This document shows positions 47,100 through 55,560 of a stretch of DNA of 64,000 nucleotides, in pieces. Every line of letters starts with the position of its first letter. Within the stretch, counting starts at the first letter, position 1. Location of the stretch: the NCBI RefSeq assembly GCF_036016755.1, contig NZ_JAYXIH010000005.1, forward strand, positions 62,001 through 126,000. Direction: 5' to 3'. Below the pieces are notes generated by a model, which made no database searches, was not told the origin of the DNA, and saw only the letters and a list, made by a program, of their open reading frames with translations. The stretch comes from Aurantimonas coralicida_A. GTDB lineage: Bacteria > Pseudomonadota > Alphaproteobacteria > Rhizobiales > Rhizobiaceae. A program made the translations under genes and the position numbers.

Positions 47100-48524
47100 C
47101 TACCGCCCGTCCGGCGTTCTCAGACCGTACCATTGGTCCTGGACCTGCTCGTAATGCTCTTCCGGCTTGTAGGTCTTGCCGGCCAAGCCGAGCCGCTCGG
47201 CTGACAGCCGGCCGGTGGCCGAGACCACTGCATAGCCGGCCACCACCTCGTCGCGTTGCGAGCCGACGAGCAAAATCTGCGCCGAAATCACCTCGCCTTG
47301 AGCATTGAGGACGTCGAGCGTGGTCCGCTGGCCGACGTTGCGCTCCTCGATGACACCATCCAGGGCCAGGCGAGCGGCCCGCGATTGCGCCTGAAAGCCG
47401 GCGACGTTGGCACGGGCGGCCTGCAACTGTGCCCAGGCGCTCGCCACCGCCGTTCTCACCTGATCGCGGGTTCCGTCGACCTCGATCCGACGCTGGCCGA
47501 GCACTTCCTTGGACTGGCGGACCTTGGAACTCGCACGACCGCCCTGGTAGATCGGTATCGTCAATTGGGCGCCCACGGTCGCCGACACCTGGTTCTGCGT
47601 ATTGACGTTCGGACGGCCGAGCGACGTATTGACGCCGGGCAGGTTGCCCCCATGGGTTTCGCTCAGCGCATAGGTATCATCAACACGGCCGGTCAGGCTC
47701 AGAGTCGGCAGCAGCGCGCCCTCGGCCGACTTGACCTGAAAGGCCGCCGCGTCGACGACGGCCAGCGTCGCTAAAATCGCCGGATGCTCGCGCTGAGATA
47801 TGGCGACGGCCGAATCGAGCGACTTCGGAATGTAACCCGCCGGGGTTCTGCCCGGCTTCAGATTCGTTGGGGGATTGCCCACCACATCGAGATAGGTCGC
47901 CTCGCTGGAAGCGACCTGCGCCAGCGCGCTGTTGAGCAGCGCCGTCGCGAGGGCCTGCTGGGATTCGGCTTGTGCTACGTCGGTGCGCGTTCCCTCGCCC
48001 ACCTCAAAGCGCGCCCGCGACGCCCGCACCTGCTCCTGCAGAAATCCGAGATTCTGGCGGCGTAGCGCGGCGATCTGCCGGTCGCGTAGCACGTCCATAT
48101 AGGCGGTCGCCGCGTCGAACAGGGTATTCTGCTCGGTATTGGCGAGGTTTTCCCGCGAGGCGCGAACTTGCGCCTGCGCCGCGGCGACGTTGTTGGGGGT
48201 TTGAAAGCCGTCGAACAGCGTCTGGTTCAACTGGATACCAAAGCCGATTGATTCCGACCGCGCCGTCTGCGACGAAATATCGTCGCCGAAGGTCGTCCGG
48301 CTTCGGGTCGCGTTGGCAGAGCCTACACCGCTGACGAACGGCCTGAGTCCAGCCCGCGCCTGTGGAACATTCTCGTCGGTGGCACGCAGTTGCGCCCGCG
48401 CCGAATTCAAGCCCTGGCTGTTGGCGTAGGCCTTGGCCAATGCCCCGGTGAGGGTCTCGGCCATGGCGGGAACTGACAAGAACGTACCGGCGACAAGTGC
48501 GGCGACAATCCAGATACTACGCAA
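47100..48524 (-). CDS. tolC: TolC-family outer-membrane channel
   Basis: TolC trimers form the outer-membrane exit duct of efflux pumps and type I secretion. The 474-residue protein has a signal peptide (about 1-22, ending PAMAE), two related halves of long helices and short strands (LNQTLFDGFQT and LTIPIYQGG mark the strand pairs), and RTTLDVLNAQGE near the end. The start is TTG at 48524, supported by GGAG 8 nt upstream and no ATG in frame. The pcm-type gene lies 188 bp upstream, as in many relatives. Confidence 0.95.
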   Translation of the reverse strand: MRSIWIVAALVAGTFLSVPAMAETLTGALAKAYANSQGLNSARAQLRATDENVPQARAGLRPFVSGVGSANATRSRTTFGDDISSQTARSESIGFGIQLNQTLFDGFQTPNNVAAAQAQVRASRENLANTEQNTLFDAATAYMDVLRDRQIAALRRQNLGFLQEQVRASRARFEVGEGTRTDVAQAESQQALATALLNSALAQVASSEATYLDVVGNPPTNLKPGRTPAGYIPKSLDSAVAISQREHPAILATLAVVDAAAFQVKSAEGALLPTLSLTGRVDDTYALSETHGGNLPGVNTSLGRPNVNTQNQVSATVGAQLTIPIYQGGRASSKVRQSKEVLGQRRIEVDGTRDQVRTAVASAWAQLQAARANVAGFQAQSRAARLALDGVIEERNVGQRTTLDVLNAQGEVISAQILLVGSQRDEVVAGYAVVSATGRLSAERLGLAGKTYKPEEHYEQVQDQWYGLRTPDGR

Positions 48525-48712
48525 CCCGATGACTCCATACCGCGGATGGGGTCGAGAAAAGCATGCCCGCGAACAATCCCTCGCAGACGTTTCCCGCTAC
48601 GCCATTCCATACCGACGGTATTTGATCAGTATTGTAACGGTCTGATCAAGTGCGGACCTGAATTTCCAGTGGCTTTATCGTGAAACGAAACATATCTGCC
48701 ACGACGATGTGA

Positions 48713-49366
48713 TCAGAAGACGAATTCTCTCGCCTTGTCGAATCCGGGCAGCGGCTTCACGCTGCAATTGAAGCCGAAGCGGTCCGAGACGAGGCCGTTC
48801 TCGTCTTTGAAATAGAGCCTGGCCGAGGCGGCGTTTCCGACGCCTTCGACGACCACGAGACGCCCCCCTTCGCGCAACTGCTGAAAGAATGTGTCCGGCA
48901 AGCGCTCGACGGCCCCCTCGAAGAAGATCACGTCATACGGAGCCTCGGACGGGTAGCCATCCTCCAGCTTTCCCTCGACCACGACGCAGGTGACGTAATC
49001 GAGTCGCGCCAAATTGTCGCCCGCGGACGCGGCAAGGTCGGCATCCTCTTCCAGAGCGACCACCGAGCCAGCAAGATGCGACAGGACCGCCGAGGAGTAA
49101 CCGGAACCACATCCGACATCGAGGACGACGTCGTCGGGCGTGACCGCGGCAAGTTGCAGGAGCTTGGCGAAGGGCGAGGCTTCCATGATGTAGCGGCCGT
49201 TGCCGATCGGCAGATCCTCATCGATATAGGCAAGCGGTTTGCGCGAGGCGGGCACGAACTCTTCCCGCGGCACCTGCAGGAACGCCCGCAGAATGTCGTG
49301 ACGGGTGACGTCCGTGGTGCGGATCTGGTTGTCCACCATCTTCGTGCGGGCGGTCTCGAAATCCAT
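48713..49366 (-). CDS. Protein-L-isoaspartate O-methyltransferase-family protein (second copy)
   Basis: The 217-residue protein has MDFETARTKMVDNQIRTTDVT, VPREEFVPASRKPLAYIDEDLPIG and SAM motif VLDVGCGSGYSSAVLS. The family is PCMT, but this clade, which sits beside tolC in Hyphomicrobiales, differs from the surE-linked pcm in the window (24955-25605). It may have a different substrate. GAGGA precedes the ATG at 49366; the longer frame upstream is rejected. Confidence 0.9.
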   Translation of the reverse strand: MDFETARTKMVDNQIRTTDVTRHDILRAFLQVPREEFVPASRKPLAYIDEDLPIGNGRYIMEASPFAKLLQLAAVTPDDVVLDVGCGSGYSSAVLSHLAGSVVALEEDADLAASAGDNLARLDYVTCVVVEGKLEDGYPSEAPYDVIFFEGAVERLPDTFFQQLREGGRLVVVEGVGNAASARLYFKDENGLVSDRFGFNCSVKPLPGFDKAREFVF

Positions 49367-49545
49367 GGTCGAAATCCTCGTGTCTCGCCGCATCGTCGCC
49401 TTGCGGCCGCCCCGTTTCCATAGTCGCGGCTCTTGCCGCGCGCAAGGCGGACCGGCCTCTGGGCGATGGCGGCGCGGTTCCGGCTCGGCGCGGGCCAAGG
49501 AGCGGCGGTTATCCCGCTCGCGACGCACACTTTCGGCGACCGGCC

Positions 49546-51000
49546 TCAACGCTCGATGCGGTCGATGAACCACCGGGTGAGCCGAGTCCAGACCTCGTCC
49601 TTCTCAGCAAAATCCTCAACCCCATGCTCGAGGTTCGGATTGTCGTTGACCTCGATCAGGAAAATCCCGTCGTCGGTCTCCTTGAGATCGACGCCGTAGA
49701 GTCCGTCGCCGATGCAGCGGGCTGCCCGCAGTCCGGCATCCAGCACATGCGGGGGCGTATCGCCGAGCGAGAACGCCCTGAACCCACCCTCCAAGGGTCG
49801 CCCGCCATTGTCGTGGTTGATGATCTGCCAATGGCTCTTGGCCATCAGGTACTGGACCGCAAACAAGGGCTCGCCGCCGAGCACCCCGATCCGCCAGTCG
49901 AAAGTCGTCGGCATAAATTTCTGGGCGATCAGAAGGTCGCTATCCTCCAGCCAGGCATTCGCCAGCGTCACCAGACCGGCGACGTCGTCGACCTTCTTCA
50001 CGCCTCGCGAGAACGACCCGTCGGGGATCTTCAGCACCATCGGAAAGCCGAGCTCGTCCGCCGCCCTGGCGAAGTCCTCCTTGCCCCCGATCATCACCGA
50101 TGACGGGGTGGCGACACCATTCGCCGCCATCAATTCGTTGAGATAGACCTTGTTCGTGCAGCGGATCATCGAGATTGGATCATCGATCACCGGCATGCCC
50201 TCCTGCATGGCGCGGCGAGCGAACCGGTAGGTGTGATTGGAAATCGAGGTCGTCTCGCGGATGAACAAGGCATCGAAATTGGCCAGCCGGGGCAGATCCT
50301 TGCGACCGATCGGTTCGACATCGACGCCGAGCCGGGCCGCGATGCGCGCCCAGTGCCGCAGCGTATCCACCGAAGACGGCGGCATGTCTTCCTTGGGGTC
50401 GTAGAGGGTGGCGAATGCATATTTCGCCGGAGTCTTGGCTTTGGCTGCGCGCCATTGGCGCGCGGTGTACCGCTCCATGGCGACGAGCAGGCGCGCCGTC
50501 TCGGCGCTGTCGAGCTTGCCGATCGAGGCAAAACCGATGCGCCGGATTCGCGGGCGTCCTGCTTTGGGCTCCAGATGGACTTCAAGGGCCGGCGCTCGAA
50601 ACCAGTCGAAGATCAGCTTGGCGAAACGATCAAGGCGGGGGTCGTCAGCGTGGCCGAAATAGATGCGTATCGGGGCAGTCGGTGCTTCGCCCTTGTCGAG
50701 TGCCTTCGACAGCACGGCATCGAGCTCGGGCAAGGCGTTTTCATAAAGTTTCTTTTCCGACAGGTCGATCATCGTCTCGACCGAGGGGATGATGCGGTGA
50801 CCGCGGGCCTCGGCGAGGAGCGAGGCGTAATATCCCCTGCTTTGATAGGCGTAGGACCGCGACAGGTTGATGACCTTGGGCCGTTGCCCCCGGAACAGGC
50901 CGGATCGCGCAAGATAGTCGCGGCTGGTCATGACCTTGTGCGGCGTCGCGCCGTTGTCGAGATCGGACGCGCGCCCGACGAGGACGACCCATTGAGACAT
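49546..51000 (-). CDS. RimK-like ATP-grasp ligase
   Basis: The 484-residue protein has an N-terminal RimK-associated domain (WVVLVGRASDLDNG, INLSRSYAYQSRGYYASLLAEARGHR) and a C-terminal ATP-grasp domain (about 280-480) with FPMVLKIPDGSFSRGVKKV, FDWRIGVLGGEPLFAVQYL and the metal-binding GIFLIEVNDNPNLEHG. Such enzymes join amino acids or peptides to a carboxylate using ATP. It ends 11 bp after the GNAT-C39 gene in the same direction, and that pairing is recurrent. The substrate is unknown. Confidence 0.88.
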   Translation of the reverse strand: MSQWVVLVGRASDLDNGATPHKVMTSRDYLARSGLFRGQRPKVINLSRSYAYQSRGYYASLLAEARGHRIIPSVETMIDLSEKKLYENALPELDAVLSKALDKGEAPTAPIRIYFGHADDPRLDRFAKLIFDWFRAPALEVHLEPKAGRPRIRRIGFASIGKLDSAETARLLVAMERYTARQWRAAKAKTPAKYAFATLYDPKEDMPPSSVDTLRHWARIAARLGVDVEPIGRKDLPRLANFDALFIRETTSISNHTYRFARRAMQEGMPVIDDPISMIRCTNKVYLNELMAANGVATPSSVMIGGKEDFARAADELGFPMVLKIPDGSFSRGVKKVDDVAGLVTLANAWLEDSDLLIAQKFMPTTFDWRIGVLGGEPLFAVQYLMAKSHWQIINHDNGGRPLEGGFRAFSLGDTPPHVLDAGLRAARCIGDGLYGVDLKETDDGIFLIEVNDNPNLEHGVEDFAEKDEVWTRLTRWFIDRIER

Positions 51001-51011
51001 CGGACGACCTT

Positions 51012-52184
51012 TTAAGCCTCGCGCCGGGAGAGGAAAACGGCCGCGCGGAGGCCGACCTTGCCGAAACGCGCTATCCGGTCAAATGTTTCGTATGGAATTG
51101 GAAGACTCGCGGCGTCGGCGACGGATTCGCCGCGTTCGTCCGCCACCCAGGGATCGTGGATGATGATATGGCGGCCATCGTCGCCATGGGCGAGCACCCA
51201 GTGCGGCACCTTCTTGTCGAACATGTGATAGCCAGAAATCAGCACCACGGCGGTCTTGCCCGCGGCGATCGCGGCCCGCAGTTCAACGAGGGTAAACGGG
51301 CGAATGGTGACCGAAATCGCATAGGCGTCGGCGCGACGGCGAAAATCTTCCTGGGCAAGCGCCATCACCCGCTGCTTCTCCGCGCTGCGAACCCCTTCCA
51401 GGAACAGATCGCCCGGTTCCGAGACATGAATTTCGGCGCCGAGCCCGGCTTCATGCGCCGCCACCGCCAGACCATAGGGCTCGCAGCCGCCGGGCCCCGA
51501 CATCATGAAGATCGTCGTCGCCTCGCGCCAGAGGCGGATCTCAGCCACCGGCTCCAGCACAAAACCGGGAACATCCCGTGCCAGCGCCATCATCAGGCAG
51601 CAGGCGCCGCAGGTGAAATCCGTCGTCTGCTCGTAATAGGGGACACCGGTGTCGATCGCCTGGTCGCCGCGCAGGGTCTTCTCAAAGCGAAGTGCCGGCA
51701 TGTGGTCGGCATAATAGTCGAGATAGCGTCCGATCGAGCGAAAATGGCGGGAGCGATAGAGCGCGATCGCGGCGGCATTATCCTCGCGAACCTCAAGTCG
51801 AAGGGCGATGCGGTCGCGATCGAAGGCCGCGGATTCGGCCGCTTCGAGCAGCTTCCGGCCGGTTCCACGCCCCGACGCATCCGGTGCGATGGCAAGAGAG
51901 TAGAGCCGCGCAAGCCCCGTGCCGCGACGCAGCAGGATGGCCGCGTAGCCGACGACCCGGCAGGCTTGAGCATCAAGTCCGCCATCCTCCGCGACCAGCA
52001 CGATGGCGCTGTCCGCGCTGACGAGATTGCGAAACGAGCGGCGCGAGATGCGATCGACATCGAAAGCAGCCACCTCGATCTCGACCAGCCGATCGATATC
52101 ATCCGTGCGCGCCGCACGGATGAGCATGTCGGCAGCGTCGGGGATGGCAGGCGCGGAAGGCGCTCGCGAATTGTTCCGAATCAT
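51012..52184 (-). CDS. GNAT acetyltransferase fused to a C39-like peptidase domain
   Basis: The 390-residue protein has an N-terminal GNAT domain (LIRAARTDDIDRLVEIE; acetyl-CoA loop IAPDASGRGTGRKLLEAAE; RLEVREDNAAAIALYRSRHF) and a C-terminal papain-like C39 domain. The likely catalytic Cys is in TTDFTCGACCLMMAL, with His in HWVLAHGDDGRHIIIHDPW. This fusion is typically encoded next to a RimK-like ATP-grasp ligase, as here (11 bp apart). The start is uncertain: ATG 52184 or ATG 52127 (MLIRAARTDD); neither has a strong ribosome-binding site. Confidence 0.85.
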   Translation of the reverse strand: MIRNNSRAPSAPAIPDAADMLIRAARTDDIDRLVEIEVAAFDVDRISRRSFRNLVSADSAIVLVAEDGGLDAQACRVVGYAAILLRRGTGLARLYSLAIAPDASGRGTGRKLLEAAESAAFDRDRIALRLEVREDNAAAIALYRSRHFRSIGRYLDYYADHMPALRFEKTLRGDQAIDTGVPYYEQTTDFTCGACCLMMALARDVPGFVLEPVAEIRLWREATTIFMMSGPGGCEPYGLAVAAHEAGLGAEIHVSEPGDLFLEGVRSAEKQRVMALAQEDFRRRADAYAISVTIRPFTLVELRAAIAAGKTAVVLISGYHMFDKKVPHWVLAHGDDGRHIIIHDPWVADERGESVADAASLPIPYETFDRIARFGKVGLRAAVFLSRREA

Positions 52185-52463
52185 TTTCTGTCTGTCGAGA
52201 CGCTGGGCCGCGGATTGACTAGGCGTGCGCCCAATCCCGACGGTTGGCAAGCCAAGAGACAAAGGATCTGGTGCCGGTGTGCGATACGACGGCGGCCTGC
52301 GCGTGATACGATGGCGCTGGATGGGGGGTCTGTGACATCACGCGCACACCGGAGCCGAAGTATCGCGACCGCTCGGTCAGCATGGCGCTTGGGTCAGATT
52401 TCCCGAATGGGCATTTCCGGCCTTGCGGAAATCCAACGGAATCCGTAGGTACGGCGCCGGTGA

Positions 52464-52537
52464 GGCCTCGTGGCGGAGTGGTTACGCAGAGGACTGCAAA
52501 TCCTTGTACGGGGGTTCGATTCCCTCCGAGGCCTCCA
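52464..52537 (+). tRNA. tRNA-Cys (GCA)
   Basis: This 74-nt tRNA has acceptor stem GGCCTCG/CGAGGCC, discriminator T and encoded CCA. The anticodon loop CTGCAAA gives GCA for cysteine, and the T-arm is GGGGGTTCGATTCCCTC. It lies alone, converging with a small secreted-protein gene. Confidence 0.97.
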
Positions 52538-52611
52538 TTCCTCTCCCTGATGTATAACGGACTACTCTCGGCTTTGGCCGACGCGCGCCGACGACAAACC
52601 GGTGACGCGTC

Positions 52612-52887
52612 CTATTCTGCCGGAAAGAAGCGAGGGCCGACGATGCGAATGCCGCTGGCGGTCCGGCGGATTTCCTGCTGCGGTTGCGCCGCCTGGGTGA
52701 TATCGGGCCGCGGCATGGGAACCGGGATCGAAGCCGTCTCGCCAGGCTGTCTCGGAGCGATCTGAAGCGACGCCATTTCGACCGGCGCCTCGAACTGATC
52801 CGAGCCAACCACATCCTGAGCGTAAGCGGGAAGGGTCAGCGAGCCGAAGGTAAGGGCCAAGATCGTCATTCCGGTCTTCGTAAACAT
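52612..52887 (-). CDS. Small secreted protein of unknown function
   Basis: The 91-residue product has a signal peptide (MFTKTGMTILALTFGSLTLPAYAQ) and a short mature part rich in Pro and Gln (SIPVPMPRPDITQAAQP) ending GIRIVGPRFFPAE. AGGTGG lies 8 nt before the ATG at 52887. I do not recognise the family. The end IRIVGPRFFPA is regular enough to suggest a conserved terminal motif. Its neighbours are tRNA-Cys and a small membrane protein. Confidence 0.7.
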   Translation of the reverse strand: MFTKTGMTILALTFGSLTLPAYAQDVVGSDQFEAPVEMASLQIAPRQPGETASIPVPMPRPDITQAAQPQQEIRRTASGIRIVGPRFFPAE

Positions 52888-53060
52888 GTGCGCCACCTGC
52901 AATGTGTTTTCTTTTGGGCACAAGGCCTGGCGCGACATTCTGGTTCCCCGCCTTCACAATTATTATGAATCGAACGGTAACGCGGAGCATCGGTGCGTGG
53001 CCGCTCTCCGGCGAGGTTTGCGGATACGACGCTCCTTATAGGGTCGTCGCGACGAATGCT

Positions 53061-53399
53061 CTATGATGGCTGGTTCGTGGGCGGTTCGCGCGTTGGCTTG
53101 CCGGCTCGGCTCGCGTCGCGGGGCGAGCGGGCGCGTCCCCACTTCACCGTTGACCGGCGGCGCCAGCGGCGCACGACGATCAGATCGACCGACAGGACGA
53201 GGAGCCCCAACGGGATCATCCAGAAGCCGAGAATCGGCAGGAAACCCAGAAGGCCGCCGGCGACAAGGCCGCTTCCCAGGGCTATCCGCCATCCGCGGTT
53301 CGCCGGCAGCGGAAGTCTGCGACCGAATATCTCGATCCCTCGGCCCGCCGGTTTGCGTTCGCCATCCCTTTCGTTGTGCTGCGTCTCTTGATCACTCAT
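53061..53399 (-). CDS. Small membrane protein, weakly like the PGPGW family
   Basis: The 112-residue product has a hydrophilic start (MSDQETQHNERDGERKPAG), two close hydrophobic segments (GWRIALGSGLVAGGLLGFLP and GFWMIPLGLLVLSVDLIVV) and an Arg-rich tail (RRWRRRSTVKWGRARSPRD). The GW start and LPxxGFxxIPLGLLxL core recall PGPGW-type proteins, although the PGPG motif itself is LPIL here. The ATG at 53399 is the first sensible start. Function unknown. Confidence 0.65.
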   Translation of the reverse strand: MSDQETQHNERDGERKPAGRGIEIFGRRLPLPANRGWRIALGSGLVAGGLLGFLPILGFWMIPLGLLVLSVDLIVVRRWRRRSTVKWGRARSPRDASRAGKPTREPPTNQPS

Positions 53400-53575
53400 C
53401 CTGCCGCCATGATTTACCGATAGCCGTTGGCCCGGCCCTTGAAATGGGAATGCGGCCGGCCGGAACAAAGCCGTTTTTGCCATTCGCGCCGCGATCGGGG
53501 ATTTTTCCTCAACTCGCGGCTTGGCAAGAGTGTCATCGTTTTGCTATAGGCACGCCAACGCGTCTGACGCGTCAT

Positions 53576-53651
53576 TCCCCGATAGCTCAGTTGGTAGAGC
53601 GTTCGACTGTTAATCGAATTGTCGCAGGTTCGAGCCCTGCTCGGGGAGCCA
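53576..53651 (+). tRNA. tRNA-Asn (GTT)
   Basis: This 76-nt tRNA has acceptor stem TCCCCGA/TCGGGGA, D-arm GCTCAGTTGGTAGAGC, T-arm CAGGTTCGAGCCCTG and encoded GCCA end. The anticodon stem TTCGA/TCGAA encloses CTGTTAA, giving GTT for asparagine. A strong terminator follows 9 nt later. Confidence 0.97.
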
Positions 53652-53659
53652 GTTTTCAA

Positions 53660-53697
53660 GAAGGTCGCCGGTGCCGCACCGGCGACCTTCTTTTTTT
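53660..53697 (+). terminator. Rho-independent terminator of tRNA-Asn
   Basis: A perfect 14-bp stem, 53660-53673 with 53677-53690 (GAAGGTCGCC.../...GGCGACCTTC), has a 3-nt loop and is followed by seven T. It ends the tRNA transcript and lies upstream of the photolyase start at 53803. Confidence 0.93.
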
Positions 53698-53802
53698 CGG
53701 CGTCGTCTGATCCGCCGGCCCCCCTGCGATTTCGTCGCACCCGCCTCGCCGCAGAGCCATGGAGCGCCAGCTATCTGCCATCGGCAACGATGGGACGCCT
53801 GC

Positions 53803-55263
53803 ATGGACGACAACAGCTCGAAAGCCCACAGCGATCCGATCGTCGTCTGGATGCGCGACGATCTGCGCCTCGACGACAATCCGGCGCTCGCCGCGGCGGC
53901 CGACACCGGTCGGCCCGTGGTGCCGCTCTATGTGCTCGACGAGACATCGGACGGCATCCGCGCGCTCGGTGGCGCTCACCAATGGTGGCTGCATCACAGC
54001 CTGGACGCTTTCGCCCGCAGCCTGCGCGGCAAGGGCTCCCAGCTGACGCTCCGGCGCGGCGCGGCAAAGGGTGAGCTCCTCGACATCATCGCGGCCGTCG
54101 GCGCCACAGCGCTTTATTTCAACCGACGTTCCGATCCGGCCGGGCGCGCTGTCGATGACAGGATCGCGGAGGCTTTGGGCGCGGCGTTCGATGTCCGCCG
54201 CTTCACCGCCAACATCCTGCACGAGCCGGACGAGGTCCAGACGACCACCGGCGGCTATTACAAGGTCTATACGCCGTTCTGGAAGAAGCTCTCGGCATCC
54301 GAGCCACGCGATCCGATCGACGCGCCGGCCGGTTTCAAGCAACCGGAGGATTTTCCGCGATCGGACAATCTCGCCGACTGGGCGCTTCTGCCGACGAAGC
54401 CAGACTGGTCGGGGGACATCGCCGAGGCATGGACGCCCGGCGAGAAAGCCGCGCTGGAACGCCTGGAGACGTTCTGCAACGATGATCTCGCCGGCTATCA
54501 TGAAGCGCGCGACAATCCCTCCGCGGATCGCACATCCGGTCTGTCGCCGCATCTTCGCTGGGGCGAAATCTCGCCCTACCGAATCTGGCACACGGTCCAG
54601 ACCTATGCGTCACGCCGCCAATCGATCCCGGACGATGCGATCCGCACGTTCAAGAAGGAGTTGGTCTGGCGCGACTTCAATGCCCACCTGCTCCATCACT
54701 GCGACAACCTCACCACGACGAACATCAACAAGCGCTTCGATGCGTTCCCGTGGCGACGTTCGGACGCGGATCTACGGGCATGGCAACGGGGCCTGACGGG
54801 CTACCCCATCGTCGATGCCGGCATGCGCCAGCTCTGGCAGACGGGGTGGATGCACAACCGGGTGCGGATGATCGTCGGTTCGTTCCTGACCAAGGACCTC
54901 TTGCTCGACTGGCGCGACGGCGAGCGCTGGTTCTGGGATACGCTGGTCGACGGCGATGCGGCCTCGAACCCCGCGCAATGGCAGTGGGTGGCCGGCTCCG
55001 GCGCCGACGCGCAGCCGTTCTTCCGCGTCTTCAATCCCGTCACCCAGAGCGAGAAATTCGATCCCGCCGGCACCTATATCCGCCGGTTCGCGCCGGAACT
55101 CGCCGAACTGCCGGACAAGGCGATCCACGCGCCTTGGAACGCGTCCGACGAAACCCTCGCAAAGGCGGGAGTCCGGCTCGGAGAAACCTATCCGAGGCCG
55201 ATCGTAGACCACGGCCGGGCACGCGAGCGCGCGCTGGCGGCCTATGGCGAGATACGCGCGTAA
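53803..55263 (+). CDS. phrB: Deoxyribodipyrimidine photolyase (cryptochrome/photolyase family)
   Basis: The 486-residue flavoprotein repairs UV cyclobutane dimers with blue light. The N-terminal antenna domain starts PIVVWMRDDLRLDDNPAL. The FAD-binding C-terminal half has LSPHLRWGEISPYRIW, FKKELVWRDFNAHLLHH, GLTGYPIVDAGMRQLWQTGWMHNRVRMIVGSFLTKDLLLDW and NPAQWQWVAGSGADAQPFFRVFNP, including the Trp chain and FAD contacts. The ATG at 53803 is chosen because an earlier start would lie inside the tRNA terminator. Confidence 0.96.
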   Translation: MDDNSSKAHSDPIVVWMRDDLRLDDNPALAAAADTGRPVVPLYVLDETSDGIRALGGAHQWWLHHSLDAFARSLRGKGSQLTLRRGAAKGELLDIIAAVGATALYFNRRSDPAGRAVDDRIAEALGAAFDVRRFTANILHEPDEVQTTTGGYYKVYTPFWKKLSASEPRDPIDAPAGFKQPEDFPRSDNLADWALLPTKPDWSGDIAEAWTPGEKAALERLETFCNDDLAGYHEARDNPSADRTSGLSPHLRWGEISPYRIWHTVQTYASRRQSIPDDAIRTFKKELVWRDFNAHLLHHCDNLTTTNINKRFDAFPWRRSDADLRAWQRGLTGYPIVDAGMRQLWQTGWMHNRVRMIVGSFLTKDLLLDWRDGERWFWDTLVDGDAASNPAQWQWVAGSGADAQPFFRVFNPVTQSEKFDPAGTYIRRFAPELAELPDKAIHAPWNASDETLAKAGVRLGETYPRPIVDHGRARERALAAYGEIRA

Positions 55264-55389
55264 TTCGCCGATCCCGACGAGACGCGAGCGGAGCACGGCA
55301 GGTTCCTGCACCGGGTCAGCCCGGTGCGATCTCGTAGAGGTTACTCCGGGAATAAGGCCGTCTTCCGTCGGTGCTTCAAGCCCCGTGCT

Positions 55390-55560
55390 TCAGTCGCGCG
55401 CAGGCGTCTTGTGCCAGAACAGGTCGTAGGCGCAAAGCAGGATGGTCACCAAAAGCACCACACCCAGGTCGACGCGGGGAACGTAGAGGATCAGCACCCC
55501 CAGGAAGACGACGAGCATCGCGAAGGCCACAACGCTCATCAAACGTTCGGTCAGGGTCAT
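55390..55560 (-). CDS. 56-residue two-helix membrane protein
   Basis: The product MTLTERLMSVVAFAMLVVFL... has two hydrophobic helices (about 8-26 and 30-46) and ends LFWHKTPARD. Its ATG overlaps the amidase stop as ATGA, so it is translated with the TRAP-amidase operon. I do not recognise a family. It could be an accessory membrane peptide of the transporter; this is only suggested by position. Confidence 0.7.
   Translation of the reverse strand: MTLTERLMSVVAFAMLVVFLGVLILYVPRVDLGVVLLVTILLCAYDLFWHKTPARD

Noticed and set aside
53671..53802. Extended N-terminus of the photolyase
   Set aside because: It would begin inside the tRNA-Asn terminator hairpin; the ATG at 53803 gives the family start MDDNSS...PIVVWMRDDLRL.
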